A stretch of DNA of 31,531 nucleotides. It comes from an uncultured Lachnospiraceae bacterium. Lineage in GTDB: Bacteria > Bacillota > Clostridia > Lachnospirales > Lachnospiraceae. Where the stretch lies: NCBI GenBank assembly GCA_910588885.1, contig CAJUSQ010000018.1, forward strand, positions 1 to 31,531, in the 5' to 3' direction. Shown in pieces: positions 1 to 7,173 of this stretch (positions within the stretch are counted from its first letter, which is position 1; the number at the start of each line of letters is the position of its first letter). Made by a program: the position numbers and the translations under genes. The notes below the pieces were generated by a model, which was not told where the DNA came from, did not search any database, and was given only the letters and a program-made list of their open reading frames with translations.

Positions 1-59
1 GTCGGTAGAGCACTTGACTTTTAATCAAGTTGTCCGGGGTTCGAATCCCCGATGCCTCA
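1..59 (+). tRNA. tRNA-Lys (anticodon UUU), 5' end outside the window
   Basis: The window opens inside a tRNA. The anticodon stem CTTGA (13-17) pairs with TCAAG (25-29) around the seven-base loop CTTTTAA, which puts the anticodon TTT at 20-22 and makes it a lysine tRNA. The T arm is CGGGG-TTCGAAT-CCCCG, followed by the 3' acceptor half ATGCCTC (52-58) and discriminator A at 59. No CCA is encoded. The 5' acceptor half and the start of the D arm lie upstream of the window. Confidence 0.95.
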
Positions 60-78
60 TTTAAATTTGAAAAAAGTT

Positions 79-113
79 ATATTATGAGAATTCTCTAATA
101 TGTCTTTTTTTTT
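79..113 (+). terminator. Probable terminator after tRNA-Lys
   Basis: ATATTA (79-84) pairs with TAATAT (96-101), and inside it GAGA pairs with TCTC in GAGAATTCTC (86-95). There is a one-base bulge at T85. A run of nine T residues follows (105-113). The stem is AT-rich and therefore weak, but its position 20 bases after the tRNA and the T tract fit a rho-independent terminator. Confidence 0.55.
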
Positions 114-171
114 GCACTTTTTTCCGGAAAATATAACTCATCTGGCTGTGTAGACATCAGGAACATCATAA

Positions 172-301
172 AGTCCAGGAAGACATAACAGATGGCGTAG
201 AAGCGGCACTGGACGAGGCAGACCGGGCAGCCGCAGAGAGCAACAGAAGAATGACACATGAGGAAGTGTTTGGGAGTTTTCGGAGGAAAATAAATGTATG
301 A
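172..301 (+). pseudogene. Possible remnant of a type II antitoxin (C-terminal part), with a degenerate toxin start behind it
   Basis: From about 172 to 301 one plus-strand frame encodes an alanine/glutamate-rich C-terminus that includes ALDEADRAAAESNRRMTHEE and ends VFGSFRRKINV-stop. This resembles the tails of small RelB-type antitoxins (a helix, then an xHEEVF motif). I see no upstream start or DNA-binding half in the same frame. An ATG at 294 overlaps the antitoxin stop by 8 bases, as is usual in toxin-antitoxin operons, and begins MYDKRY. That frame becomes unrecognisable, runs through a terminator hairpin and stops at 443. I read this as a decayed toxin-antitoxin pair. The family assignment rests on motif resemblance only. 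The rest of 60-448 holds only the two terminators. Confidence 0.35.
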
Positions 302-378
302 TAAGAGATACCATACAAATATGAAAATATATCTATTACTTATAGATACCACTTCAGCATCAGGAAAAGAACAAAAAT

Positions 379-408
379 CGTTCGGTGCTTCTGCGCCGGA
401 CGGTTTTT
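379..408 (+). terminator. Rho-independent terminator
   Basis: CGTTCGGTGC (379-388) pairs along all ten positions (two G-T wobbles) with GCGCCGGACG (393-402) across a TTCT tetraloop, followed by GTTTTT (403-408). It ends whatever transcript enters from the left and separates it from the radical SAM gene. Confidence 0.8.
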
Positions 409-448
409 GCTATAAAGACATATTTGTAATTTGGAAAGGGTGAAAATC

Positions 449-1888
449 ATGAAGGTTAGGTTTATCGAACCGGGGAATCGGCCGTATCGTCCGACTCCTT
501 TGAATTATTTTGTATATGACAGATATATCCGCACGCCTTCAGTGGGGTTAAATACGCTGGCTACGATTGTAAAGGAACGGGTTGCGGATACCCTGATGTA
601 TAGCGAATCCGTTTCCAGGCTGGTGAAATCGGATCTGCTGGATGCGGATCTCATTTTTATCGGGATTTTTACATTTAGTGCCAAGCGGGGCTATGCCCTG
701 GCCCGGTATTTTCAAAAAAATAGCAAGGCAGTGGTGGTGTTGGGCGGGCTTCATGCGTCCATGAATTATCGGGAGGCCGTCCGGTACTGCGACTATGTTT
801 TGCTGGGCGAAGGGGACGAATCGGTTTTGGAAATGGTGGACGCGGTGCAAAAAGAGGTTTTGCCGGAATTCCCGGGTGTGGTTTACCGGAAAGGGAAAAC
901 GCTGGTACATACGGGGGAGCGGAAGCCTCCGGAACGGTTTGAGACAATTCCGGATAAGGATTTGGTATATCGCTATCGAAAAATGGCTGGGCATAATACT
1001 TTATGGGGGCAGGTACATGCTTCCCGGGGATGCCCCCACAATTGCGATTACTGTGCGGTAGTGCGGCATTTTGGGAGAAAGGTCCGGACTCGGACGCCGG
1101 AAAATGTGGTAGAGGATATCCGGCGTACCATTGCATTTCAGGAAAACGGGCATCACCGGCTGTTGAAGGCCCTTTGGCTGACAGATGATAATTTTTTTGC
1201 GGACCGGGAATGGGCGATCCGGGTTTTGCAGGCAATCATTGACAGCGGCATACGATATCATTTTACGGTTCAGGCCCGCTGGGAGGTGGGGCTGGACAAT
1301 GAAATGCTGTGCCTTTTGAAAAAAGCAGGGTTTGCGGAGCTTGCCATGGGCATTGAATTTATAGAGGACGATGCTTTTCGAAGATACCATAAGAAAAGCA
1401 CCAAGGAGGACATTCTTGCATCCATAAAAAATATTCAAAGACACGGGTTATCGGTAAGAGGATTGTTTATTCTGGGAGCGGATAATCATACGGTGGGTGT
1501 GGGAGATCGTTTGGCGGATTTTGTAATAAAAAACAAGATTCAGGGCGTATTGATCCAGTGTATGTATTTCGTGCCGGGTACACCGGTATATGAGGAAAAT
1601 AAGGAACGGCTGCTGCACAGGAATTGGGAGAAATACAACGGGAATGCAGTGCATTTTCCCATAACGATGACTCCTTATGAGCTGCAGATGGAGAGTATTC
1701 GGGCAAGTAGGAAGATCTATTCCGTTCCCAGGCTGTTGCAGGCTCTGATTCGGGAGGACCCATTGCATAAGCTGTTGTTTTTGGGGGAATTTTTCTGGAA
1801 TATCAGTATTCGGAAGGATTTGAGGAAGGAATTGCCCTATTTAAAGAAAGTGAGTGAGGAAACAGGAAGTTTCAAAAGGAACGGATGA
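449..1888 (+). CDS. B12-binding-type radical SAM protein, function unknown
   Basis: This 479-residue protein has the layout of cobalamin-binding radical SAM proteins. The N-terminal ~140 residues contain the GGLHA (99-103) and LLGEGDE (118-124) segments typical of that Rossmann-like domain. A radical SAM barrel follows, with the cluster-binding CxxxCxxC at Cys195, Cys199 and Cys202. I do not see a DxHxxG cobalamin-ligand motif, so base-off B12 binding by histidine is not supported. The ATG at 449 is chosen because GGAAAGGGTG (433-442) lies 6 bases upstream; a TTG at 431 in the same frame has no such site. The gene stands alone between terminators, so context gives no substrate. Relatives act as methylases, ring-forming enzymes or in lipid and cofactor chemistry. 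The family call is firm; the reaction is unknown. Confidence 0.85.
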   Translation: MKVRFIEPGNRPYRPTPLNYFVYDRYIRTPSVGLNTLATIVKERVADTLMYSESVSRLVKSDLLDADLIFIGIFTFSAKRGYALARYFQKNSKAVVVLGGLHASMNYREAVRYCDYVLLGEGDESVLEMVDAVQKEVLPEFPGVVYRKGKTLVHTGERKPPERFETIPDKDLVYRYRKMAGHNTLWGQVHASRGCPHNCDYCAVVRHFGRKVRTRTPENVVEDIRRTIAFQENGHHRLLKALWLTDDNFFADREWAIRVLQAIIDSGIRYHFTVQARWEVGLDNEMLCLLKKAGFAELAMGIEFIEDDAFRRYHKKSTKEDILASIKNIQRHGLSVRGLFILGADNHTVGVGDRLADFVIKNKIQGVLIQCMYFVPGTPVYEENKERLLHRNWEKYNGNAVHFPITMTPYELQMESIRASRKIYSVPRLLQALIREDPLHKLLFLGEFFWNISIRKDLRKELPYLKKVSEETGSFKRNG

Positions 1889-1961
1889 GTGAGGAATACA
1901 GGGAGCTTTGGAAGGAAGGGAATGGGAAAGCACCGCTTTAACGAAAAAAAGGGAGAGAAAT

Positions 1962-2053
1962 GGCAGGAAAAAGATTTACGGCGTTTGAAGCAGAAGCTGC
2001 GTCATCCCAGTGGATGCGTAAGCCGCCGCAAATCATGTTTCCTGCCGTTTTTT
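1962..2053 (+). terminator. Large structured hairpin between convergent genes, probable bidirectional terminator
   Basis: GGCAGGAAA (1962-1970) pairs with TTTCCTGCC (2038-2046). Inside it ATTT...GGCG pairs with CGCC...AAAT, and a further inner hairpin is built on CATCC-CAGT-GGATG (2004-2017). A T tract, GTTTTTT (2047-2053), follows on the plus strand. On the minus strand a T tract (complement of 1944-1950) lies just past the other foot. It would end both the radical SAM gene and the MATE gene. At about 85 bases it is much larger than an ordinary terminator. Confidence 0.6.
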
Positions 2054-3398
2054 ATGTGAAATTTTTTTTGTTATTTTTTTCACAATAAAGAAGATAGAGG
2101 CTGCACAGGAGGATTTGAACAGTCGTGGAGCTTGGGGTGGCCAGGCTGACGTGGAACAGGGATACTTCAGCTGCTTTGCTGAAAAAGTAGGATACGGGAA
2201 TCCGAACCCCAAAGGCCCCGATAATGCCTTCGATCATGACGAAGGTGGTTCTTCCGCAGCCGTTAAAGTAGCCCATAAAGCAGAACAGGAAAGCAGTCAG
2301 CAGGGTGTCGATGGCATAGCCTTTCAGATACTGGGCTGCTGCGGTAATGACTTGAAGATCCTGGGAGAAGATACGGGCCAGCAAGTCTCCATGGAAAAAA
2401 GAAAGGAACCCTAAAAGGATGCCGAAGGCAAAGGAGGTTGCCATACCGTAGAACATACCCCGTTTGGCCCGTCCCGGCTGTCCGGCGCCGATATTTTGGG
2501 CCACATAGGCAGAAATGGACTGCATATAGGCGGAGGGCACCAGCATAATGAAAATGCAGAGCTTTTCTGCAACGCCCACTCCGGCGGAGGCAACGACGCC
2601 CAGGCCGTTTACAATGGCCAAAATAGCCAGGAAGGAGATGCTGACCAGAACGTCCTGGAGCGCACAGGGAAAGCCCAGTTTCAGGATTTTAAGTGCAATG
2701 GGGCCGTTCAGGCGCAGGTGTTTTCCGGTAAATGCAAAGGGCAGGCCCCGGTTTTTAATCAAAACCAAGGACAGGATGACGCTGAATGCCTGGGCCAATA
2801 CCGTAGCCAGAGCAGCGCCGGCAGCGCCTAGATTCAGGCCGGCTACAAAGAGCAGATCCAGCAGGATGTTTCCGATACAGGCAATCAGTACGGCCAGAAA
2901 GGGAGTCTTGGCGTCTCCGATGCCGCGGAAAATACTGCCCAGAATGTTATAGGCCATAATAAAAACCAGGCCGCCGGAACAAATCATCACGTAGGCGACG
3001 GTATCATCGAACGCGGGGGCGGGCGCCTGCAGCAAAGATACGAAAGCAGGCGCGGCGAACAGCATAATGGCCGTAAGCAGCAGGCCGATCAGAACAAACA
3101 GGCAGATTCCGGTGCCAACGGTGTGCCCTACCGCATCTTCTTTTTTCTGGCCGATCTGCTGGCCGATGAGAATGGTAAGACCCATGGCAAGTCCGGTGAT
3201 CAGCATTGTCAGGGTGTGCAGAACCTGGCTTCCGGTGGCAACGGCGGAAACAGCGGCGGCAGAGGCAAATTGTCCTACCACCAGCAGATCAATGGCTCCG
3301 TAAAGAGCCTGCAGCACCAAGGCTGCCATGATCGGAAGGGTAAATTTCATCAGTGGCCCCAGGATGGAGCCTTGGGTAAAATCGACTTTCGTTTTCAT
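2052..3398 (-). CDS. MATE family multidrug/cation antiporter
   Basis: A 448-residue, strongly hydrophobic protein with about twelve membrane segments and the MATE N-terminal signature: a short polar leader with FTQGSILGPLMKFTLPIM, then a segment around DLLVVGQF. Members export drugs, toxic cations or metabolites using Na+ or H+ gradients; the substrate cannot be read from sequence. The start is the ATG at 3398, preceded by GGAG 6-9 bases upstream on the minus strand. An in-frame ATG at 3467 has no ribosome site. It lies 88 bases downstream of the LacI-type regulator on the same strand with no clear terminator between, so the two may be co-transcribed. The stop codon overlaps the foot of the large hairpin. 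Confidence 0.85.
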   Translation of the reverse strand: MKTKVDFTQGSILGPLMKFTLPIMAALVLQALYGAIDLLVVGQFASAAAVSAVATGSQVLHTLTMLITGLAMGLTILIGQQIGQKKEDAVGHTVGTGICLFVLIGLLLTAIMLFAAPAFVSLLQAPAPAFDDTVAYVMICSGGLVFIMAYNILGSIFRGIGDAKTPFLAVLIACIGNILLDLLFVAGLNLGAAGAALATVLAQAFSVILSLVLIKNRGLPFAFTGKHLRLNGPIALKILKLGFPCALQDVLVSISFLAILAIVNGLGVVASAGVGVAEKLCIFIMLVPSAYMQSISAYVAQNIGAGQPGRAKRGMFYGMATSFAFGILLGFLSFFHGDLLARIFSQDLQVITAAAQYLKGYAIDTLLTAFLFCFMGYFNGCGRTTFVMIEGIIGAFGVRIPVSYFFSKAAEVSLFHVSLATPSSTTVQILLCSLYLLYCEKNNKKNFT

Positions 3399-3486
3399 GA
3401 TATTCTCCAAATGTAAAAAATGAATGATCGCACATAGGCGAAGGTATGGGACAAGGAAGGGGCACAACCCTTAAAGTAAAAAAGGT

Positions 3487-4491
3487 TTAGACGGAGCGCC
3501 GCTCTACCAGGTTGGTATGAACCTCTATTTTTACCGGGACAAACTGCCTGGCGTGGAGCAGCTCAATGAGGCGTTGGGCCGCCAGTTCCCCCATATAAGC
3601 CTTCGGTACGTTGACTGTGGTCAGGGTGGGTTCGATGTAGCTGCTCATGGGCAGGTTATCAAAGCCGATGAGGGCAATATCTCCCGGGATACAATAGCCT
3701 GCCTGTTTCAGGGCCTTCATGGCTCCGATGGCAATCAGATCGTTGTCGGCAAAATAGCAAGGAGCCAGCTCCTCCTTCTGGGCGAGGATCGCTTTCATAT
3801 CTGCGTAGGCCCCGTCAATAGAGGGGGTCAGCAGATGGACGAGGGATTTGGAAGGGGACATACCGTGGCTGCGCACCGCTTTGTAAAAGCCGTCTGCCCG
3901 TTCCTCAAAATTACTGATGGAATATGAGGAATGCAGGTAGCCGGGCTGCTTTTTGGTTTTGGAAATCAGATAATCCGTGGCCAAAAAGGCGCCCTGGAGA
4001 TTGTTAATTAAAATACAATCCAGCTTTACACTGTTAAAATAAACATCCAGAAGCACAATGGGAAACCGCAGGGAGGAAAAGTATTTCATATCCTCAGGGC
4101 GCATTTCCGTTCCCAGAAGAATCAGGCCGATGCAGTCGGAATAGGAAATTTCCGCCACCTGCTCCTGCAGGGATTCGTCCCCATAGAGATAACAGATGTT
4201 CAGCTTGAAGCCCTTTTCCTTGCATTTCTGCTGAATGCCCTCGGACAATTCCGAGAAAAAAGGGGTGTCCGCTACCACGGCCCCGTGTTTCCGGTAGAGG
4301 GCAAAGTAAATGCTTCCGGAGGCGTTCTGCCGTCCGGAAATTCTTGTAAAATCATAGCCGTATTTCTCGGCAGCTTCCAACACCAGTTTCCGGGTGGCCG
4401 TACTGACCCCCGGTTTTCCGTTTAAGGCCATGGAAACGGCGGCTTCGGACAGGGAGAGCCTTTTGGCCAGTTCCTTTGCGGTGATTCCCAT
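3487..4491 (-). CDS. LacI-family transcriptional regulator
   Basis: A 334-residue protein with an N-terminal LacI-type helix-turn-helix (TAKELAKRLSLSEAAVSMAL, residues 4-23), the hinge helix region up to about residue 55, then a periplasmic-binding-protein-like effector domain ending in a typical segment (DIALIGFDNLPMSSYIEPTL, about 273-292). Its ATG at 4491 is followed upstream by AGGAG on the minus strand. It is divergent from the five-gene sugar operon starting at 4873, which makes it the likely local repressor. The effector should be a sugar or sugar phosphate of that pathway. Its own leader contains three 27-bp direct repeats, so autoregulation is plausible. MATE lies downstream on the same strand. 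Confidence 0.88.
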   Translation of the reverse strand: MGITAKELAKRLSLSEAAVSMALNGKPGVSTATRKLVLEAAEKYGYDFTRISGRQNASGSIYFALYRKHGAVVADTPFFSELSEGIQQKCKEKGFKLNICYLYGDESLQEQVAEISYSDCIGLILLGTEMRPEDMKYFSSLRFPIVLLDVYFNSVKLDCILINNLQGAFLATDYLISKTKKQPGYLHSSYSISNFEERADGFYKAVRSHGMSPSKSLVHLLTPSIDGAYADMKAILAQKEELAPCYFADNDLIAIGAMKALKQAGYCIPGDIALIGFDNLPMSSYIEPTLTTVNVPKAYMGELAAQRLIELLHARQFVPVKIEVHTNLVERRSV

Positions 4492-4510
4492 AATGAGACT
4501 CCTTTTTGCT

Positions 4511-4591
4511 GTATTTGCGGACGCGATAGTTCGGCTTGTATTTGCGGACGCGATAGTTCGGCTTGTATTTGCGGACGCGATGGTCCGGCTT
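4511..4591. repeat. Three tandem 27-bp direct repeats upstream of the LacI gene
   Basis: Units at 4511-4537, 4538-4564 and 4565-4591 each begin GTATTTGCGGACGCGAT and end CGGCTT. Units 1 and 2 are identical; unit 3 has two changes. In every unit CGGAC can pair with GTTCG (or GTCCG) across six bases. The two changes in unit 3 turn this into the perfect pair CGGAC/GTCCG. The array lies 20 bases upstream of the lacI start, so it would be in its leader or promoter. It could be an operator array or a set of RNA hairpins, or merely a slippage product. The repeat itself is certain; the function is not. Confidence 0.9.
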
Positions 4592-4637
4592 GTACCGCCC
4601 TGGCAGCAGGTTGAAACAGATACGGTGATTCCGCCTG

Positions 4638-4665
4638 CAGCCGGATCGGGTAATCGTACCGGCTG
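4638..4665. promoter_or_regulatory. GC-rich inverted repeat in the divergent control region
   Basis: CAGCCGG (4638-4644) and CCGGCTG (4659-4665) form a perfect 7-bp inverted repeat with a 14-base interval between the lacI leader repeats and the AT-rich operon promoter region. It could be an operator, a leader hairpin of the lacI transcript, or a weak terminator. No T tract follows in either direction. Confidence 0.4.
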
Positions 4666-4713
4666 AAACTATTTTACGCCTGTTTTGTTTCCCGGGTCAA
4701 GTGATTTTTCTTA

Positions 4714-4766
4714 AAATTAAGTCTGAAATTAAGTAAATATTACTGAATATTTGAATGAAATTAAGT
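4714..4766. promoter_or_regulatory. Candidate operator region: AT-rich inverted repeat and three AAATTAAGT copies
   Basis: A perfect inverted repeat AAATATT-ACTG-AATATTT occupies 4735-4752. Copies of AAATTAAGT lie at 4714-4722, 4726-4734 and 4758-4766, the last two both preceded by TG. The block ends just before the candidate -10 at 4778, where a repressor or activator of the sugar operon would bind. The centre lacks the CG dyad common in LacI-family operators, so the partner protein is uncertain. Confidence 0.45.
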
Positions 4767-4777
4767 TGTGAGGAACT

Positions 4778-4783
4778 TATAAT
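4778..4783 (+). promoter_or_regulatory. Candidate -10 element of the sugar operon
   Basis: A perfect TATAAT lies 90 bases upstream of the isomerase start. No good -35 is present at the usual distance: 17 bases upstream reads ATGAAA, and TTGAAT at 4751 is 21 bases away. A weak -35 next to the inverted repeat suggests a promoter that needs an activator or is tightly repressed. Confidence 0.4.
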
Positions 4784-4872
4784 AAAAGCATCAAAAAAGA
4801 AACGTTTTGTTGCCGCTTGGGAATTCAGGCTTGTGACGGAACAGTTTGGGACAAAGAAAGGGGAACGGAATT

Positions 4873-6273
4873 ATGGCGCATGTGAAAATCGGTTTTGCAC
4901 CCACCAGAAGGAGTATTTTTTCCGCACCGGACGCGGTAAAGTATGCGAATCTGACACGGGAGAAATTAAGGGAGCTTTCCGTGGAATTTGTGGATATTGA
5001 GGATATTTCCGAGGACGGGCTTTTGCACAGTGAAAAGGACCGCATCCGGATTCAGGAGAAGTTTAAAGAGGAGGGAATTGACGGATTGTTTTTCCCCCAT
5101 ACGAATTTCGGTACGGAATACGAGGTGGCAAGGCTGGCAAAGGCGTTAAACGTCCCGGTGCTGTTATGGGGCCCCAGGGACGAACGGCCGGATGAACAGG
5201 GAATCCGCCTGCGGGACAGCCAGTGCGGGTTGTTTGCCACAGGAAAGGTGCTGCGGAGATTTCAGGTGCCTTTTACCTATCTTTGCAACTGCCGGCTGGA
5301 GGATGAAGCATTTGCCCGGGGAATTTTCAATTTCCTGGCGGTCTGCAACGTGGTAAAAGCCTTCCGCCGCACCCGGATTTTGCAGATCGGGCCAAGGCCC
5401 TTTGATTTCTGGTCTACCATGTGCAACGAAGGGGAGCTGCTGGAGCGGTTTCAGATTCAGCTGGCCCCGGTTCCCCTGCCGGAGCTAACGGCGGAATTAA
5501 AGCGGGCCAGAGAGGAAGGAACCGAAACGGCAAAGGTGCTGGCTTACTGCAAAGCGCATTTCCATATTGCCGTGACGGAGGAGGAGTTGGAAAAGATAGC
5601 GGCCCTGAAGGTGGCGATCGGGCGCCTGGCGAAAAAATACGGCTGCAACGGTGCGGCGATCCAGTGCTGGAATGCCCTGCAGGAGGAAATCGGAATCATG
5701 CCCTGTGCCGCTAACAGCTTATTGAATGAAGAAGGCTTTCCTGTGGTCTGTGAAACGGATATCCATGGGGCGGTGACGGCGATTCTGTGTGAAGCGGCAG
5801 GCATGGATGAGGCCCGGAGCTTTTTTGCGGACTGGACGGTGCGGCATCCGGACAACGAAAACGGGGAATTGCTGCAGCACTGCGGCCCCTGGCCGATTTC
5901 CTGTGCGTCCTGTAAGCCTACGATCGGGTATCCCCTGGCCTTTGACCATCCGGGGGCCGTGGCGGCGGAAGCGAAGCACGGGGAAATGACCCTTTGCCGT
6001 TTCGACGGGGATAACGGGGAATATTCCTTATTGCTGGGCCGGGCGAAAGGGATTGACGGCCCTTATACGAAAGGAACATATGTTTGGATTGAAGTGGAGA
6101 ACCTGAAGCGGCTGGAAGCCAAGCTGGTGGAAGGGCCGTATATCCATCATTGTGTGGGCATCCACAGGGATGTGGTTCCGGTATTATATGAAGCCTGCAA
6201 GTATCTGGGCATCCGGCCGGATCTGTATGACAATGACGAGGAAGAAGTAAAAGCATGGATCAGGGGGGAATAA
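4873..6273 (+). CDS. L-fucose/L-arabinose isomerase family protein, predicted sugar (possibly D-apiose) isomerase
   Basis: A 466-residue cytoplasmic enzyme of the L-fucose/L-arabinose isomerase fold, which converts aldoses to ketoses with a Mn2+-type metal and two acidic residues. The C-terminal half has VVCETDIHG with Glu294 and Asp296, and Asp320 in FADWTVRHP. The Glu294/Asp320 spacing resembles the catalytic Glu/Asp pair of fucose isomerase (my alignment by eye). The ATG at 4873 is used because AAAGGGGA lies 8 bases upstream; an in-frame TTG at 4846 has no such site. It is first in an operon with a split transketolase, an FGGY kinase and a glycosidase-like protein, so it should make the ketose that the kinase phosphorylates. 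D-apiose is my preferred substrate from context. D-arabinose or L-fucose-type sugars remain possible. Family confidence is high, substrate low. Confidence 0.75.
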   Translation: MAHVKIGFAPTRRSIFSAPDAVKYANLTREKLRELSVEFVDIEDISEDGLLHSEKDRIRIQEKFKEEGIDGLFFPHTNFGTEYEVARLAKALNVPVLLWGPRDERPDEQGIRLRDSQCGLFATGKVLRRFQVPFTYLCNCRLEDEAFARGIFNFLAVCNVVKAFRRTRILQIGPRPFDFWSTMCNEGELLERFQIQLAPVPLPELTAELKRAREEGTETAKVLAYCKAHFHIAVTEEELEKIAALKVAIGRLAKKYGCNGAAIQCWNALQEEIGIMPCAANSLLNEEGFPVVCETDIHGAVTAILCEAAGMDEARSFFADWTVRHPDNENGELLQHCGPWPISCASCKPTIGYPLAFDHPGAVAAEAKHGEMTLCRFDGDNGEYSLLLGRAKGIDGPYTKGTYVWIEVENLKRLEAKLVEGPYIHHCVGIHRDVVPVLYEACKYLGIRPDLYDNDEEEVKAWIRGE

Positions 6274-6276
6274 GCG

Positions 6277-7173
6277 ATGATTGAGACAAAAGCGGCGAAA
6301 GAGATAGAGGCAGCGAAGCCAGAAGCGGCGAAGGAGCCAGAAGCGGCGTGGGAGACAGCAGCGCTGACCAGGAAATCTTATGAGCTGCGCCGGGATATTA
6401 TTGAAATGGTATACCGCTCCGGGGCGGGACATGTGGGCGGGGATTTAAGCGTCATTGATATTTTGACGGTGCTGTATTACCGGGTGATGAATGTTTCCGC
6501 TGAAAATCCAAAAGACCCCGGCAGGGACCGTTTTTTATTGAGCAAAGGCCATTGTGCGGATGCCTTGTACTGTGTGCTGGGGGATCGGGGATATTATGAG
6601 AAGCAGGAGGCCATTGAGACCTTCAGCCAATACGGTTCCCGTTTTATCGGCCATCCCAACACGGATGTGCCCGGCATTGAGTTAAACAGCGGCTCTTTGG
6701 GCCATGGCATTTCCGTCGGGGTCGGCATGGCATTGGCAGGAAAAATGAGCGGTCAGGACTACCGCACCTATGTGGTATGCGGGGACGGGGAAATGGCCGA
6801 GGGCTCTAACTATGAGGGGATGATGGCAGCAGGCCATTATCAGCTGGAGAACCTTTGCGTGACCGTGGATGTCAACGGCCTTCAGATCAGCGGGAAAACA
6901 AAGGATGTGCTTTGCTCCGGGGATCTGGGGCGGAAATTTGCAGAATTCGGATTCCATGTGATTGAAGTAGAGGACGGCAACGACTGCGGGCAGCTGGTAA
7001 GGGCATATGAGGAAGCAAAGCAGGTGAAAGGAAAACCGTCGGTTGTCATCGCCCACACGGTAAAAGGAAAAGGCGTATCCTTTATGGAAAATACGGTTTC
7101 CTGGCATCATGGCGTTTTGAATGAGGAACAATATCGGAAGGCTGTTGGGGAATTAGAGGAGGCAATGAAATGA
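6277..7173 (+). CDS. Transketolase, N-terminal (thiamine diphosphate-binding) subunit
   Basis: A 298-residue protein matching the first third of transketolase. It carries GHVGG (His52), SKGH (His92), GHG (His143) and the thiamine-diphosphate motif GDGE at 169-172 leading to Asn200. Together with the next gene it forms a two-subunit transketolase that moves two-carbon units between sugar phosphates. It starts 3 bases after the isomerase stop, with GGGGGGAA upstream. The N-terminal ~30 residues are an unusual Ala/Glu/Lys helix-like extension (KAAKEIEAAKPEAAK). The homologous part begins only at about LTRKSYELRR. In the known apiose route the matching enzyme is apulose-4-phosphate transketolase subunit A (AptA); I infer this role from neighbours, not from specific residues. 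Confidence 0.85.
   Translation: MIETKAAKEIEAAKPEAAKEPEAAWETAALTRKSYELRRDIIEMVYRSGAGHVGGDLSVIDILTVLYYRVMNVSAENPKDPGRDRFLLSKGHCADALYCVLGDRGYYEKQEAIETFSQYGSRFIGHPNTDVPGIELNSGSLGHGISVGVGMALAGKMSGQDYRTYVVCGDGEMAEGSNYEGMMAAGHYQLENLCVTVDVNGLQISGKTKDVLCSGDLGRKFAEFGFHVIEVEDGNDCGQLVRAYEEAKQVKGKPSVVIAHTVKGKGVSFMENTVSWHHGVLNEEQYRKAVGELEEAMK

Noticed and set aside
4511..4591. Possible CRISPR-like array
   Set aside because: The repeats are directly adjacent with no spacers, and there are no cas genes in the window.
4394..4666. Plus-strand open frame with a nine-residue repeat (FADAIVRLV-type) across the 27-bp repeats
   Set aside because: It starts inside the lacI gene on the other strand and has no ribosome site. 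Any 27-bp tandem repeat gives such a periodic frame.
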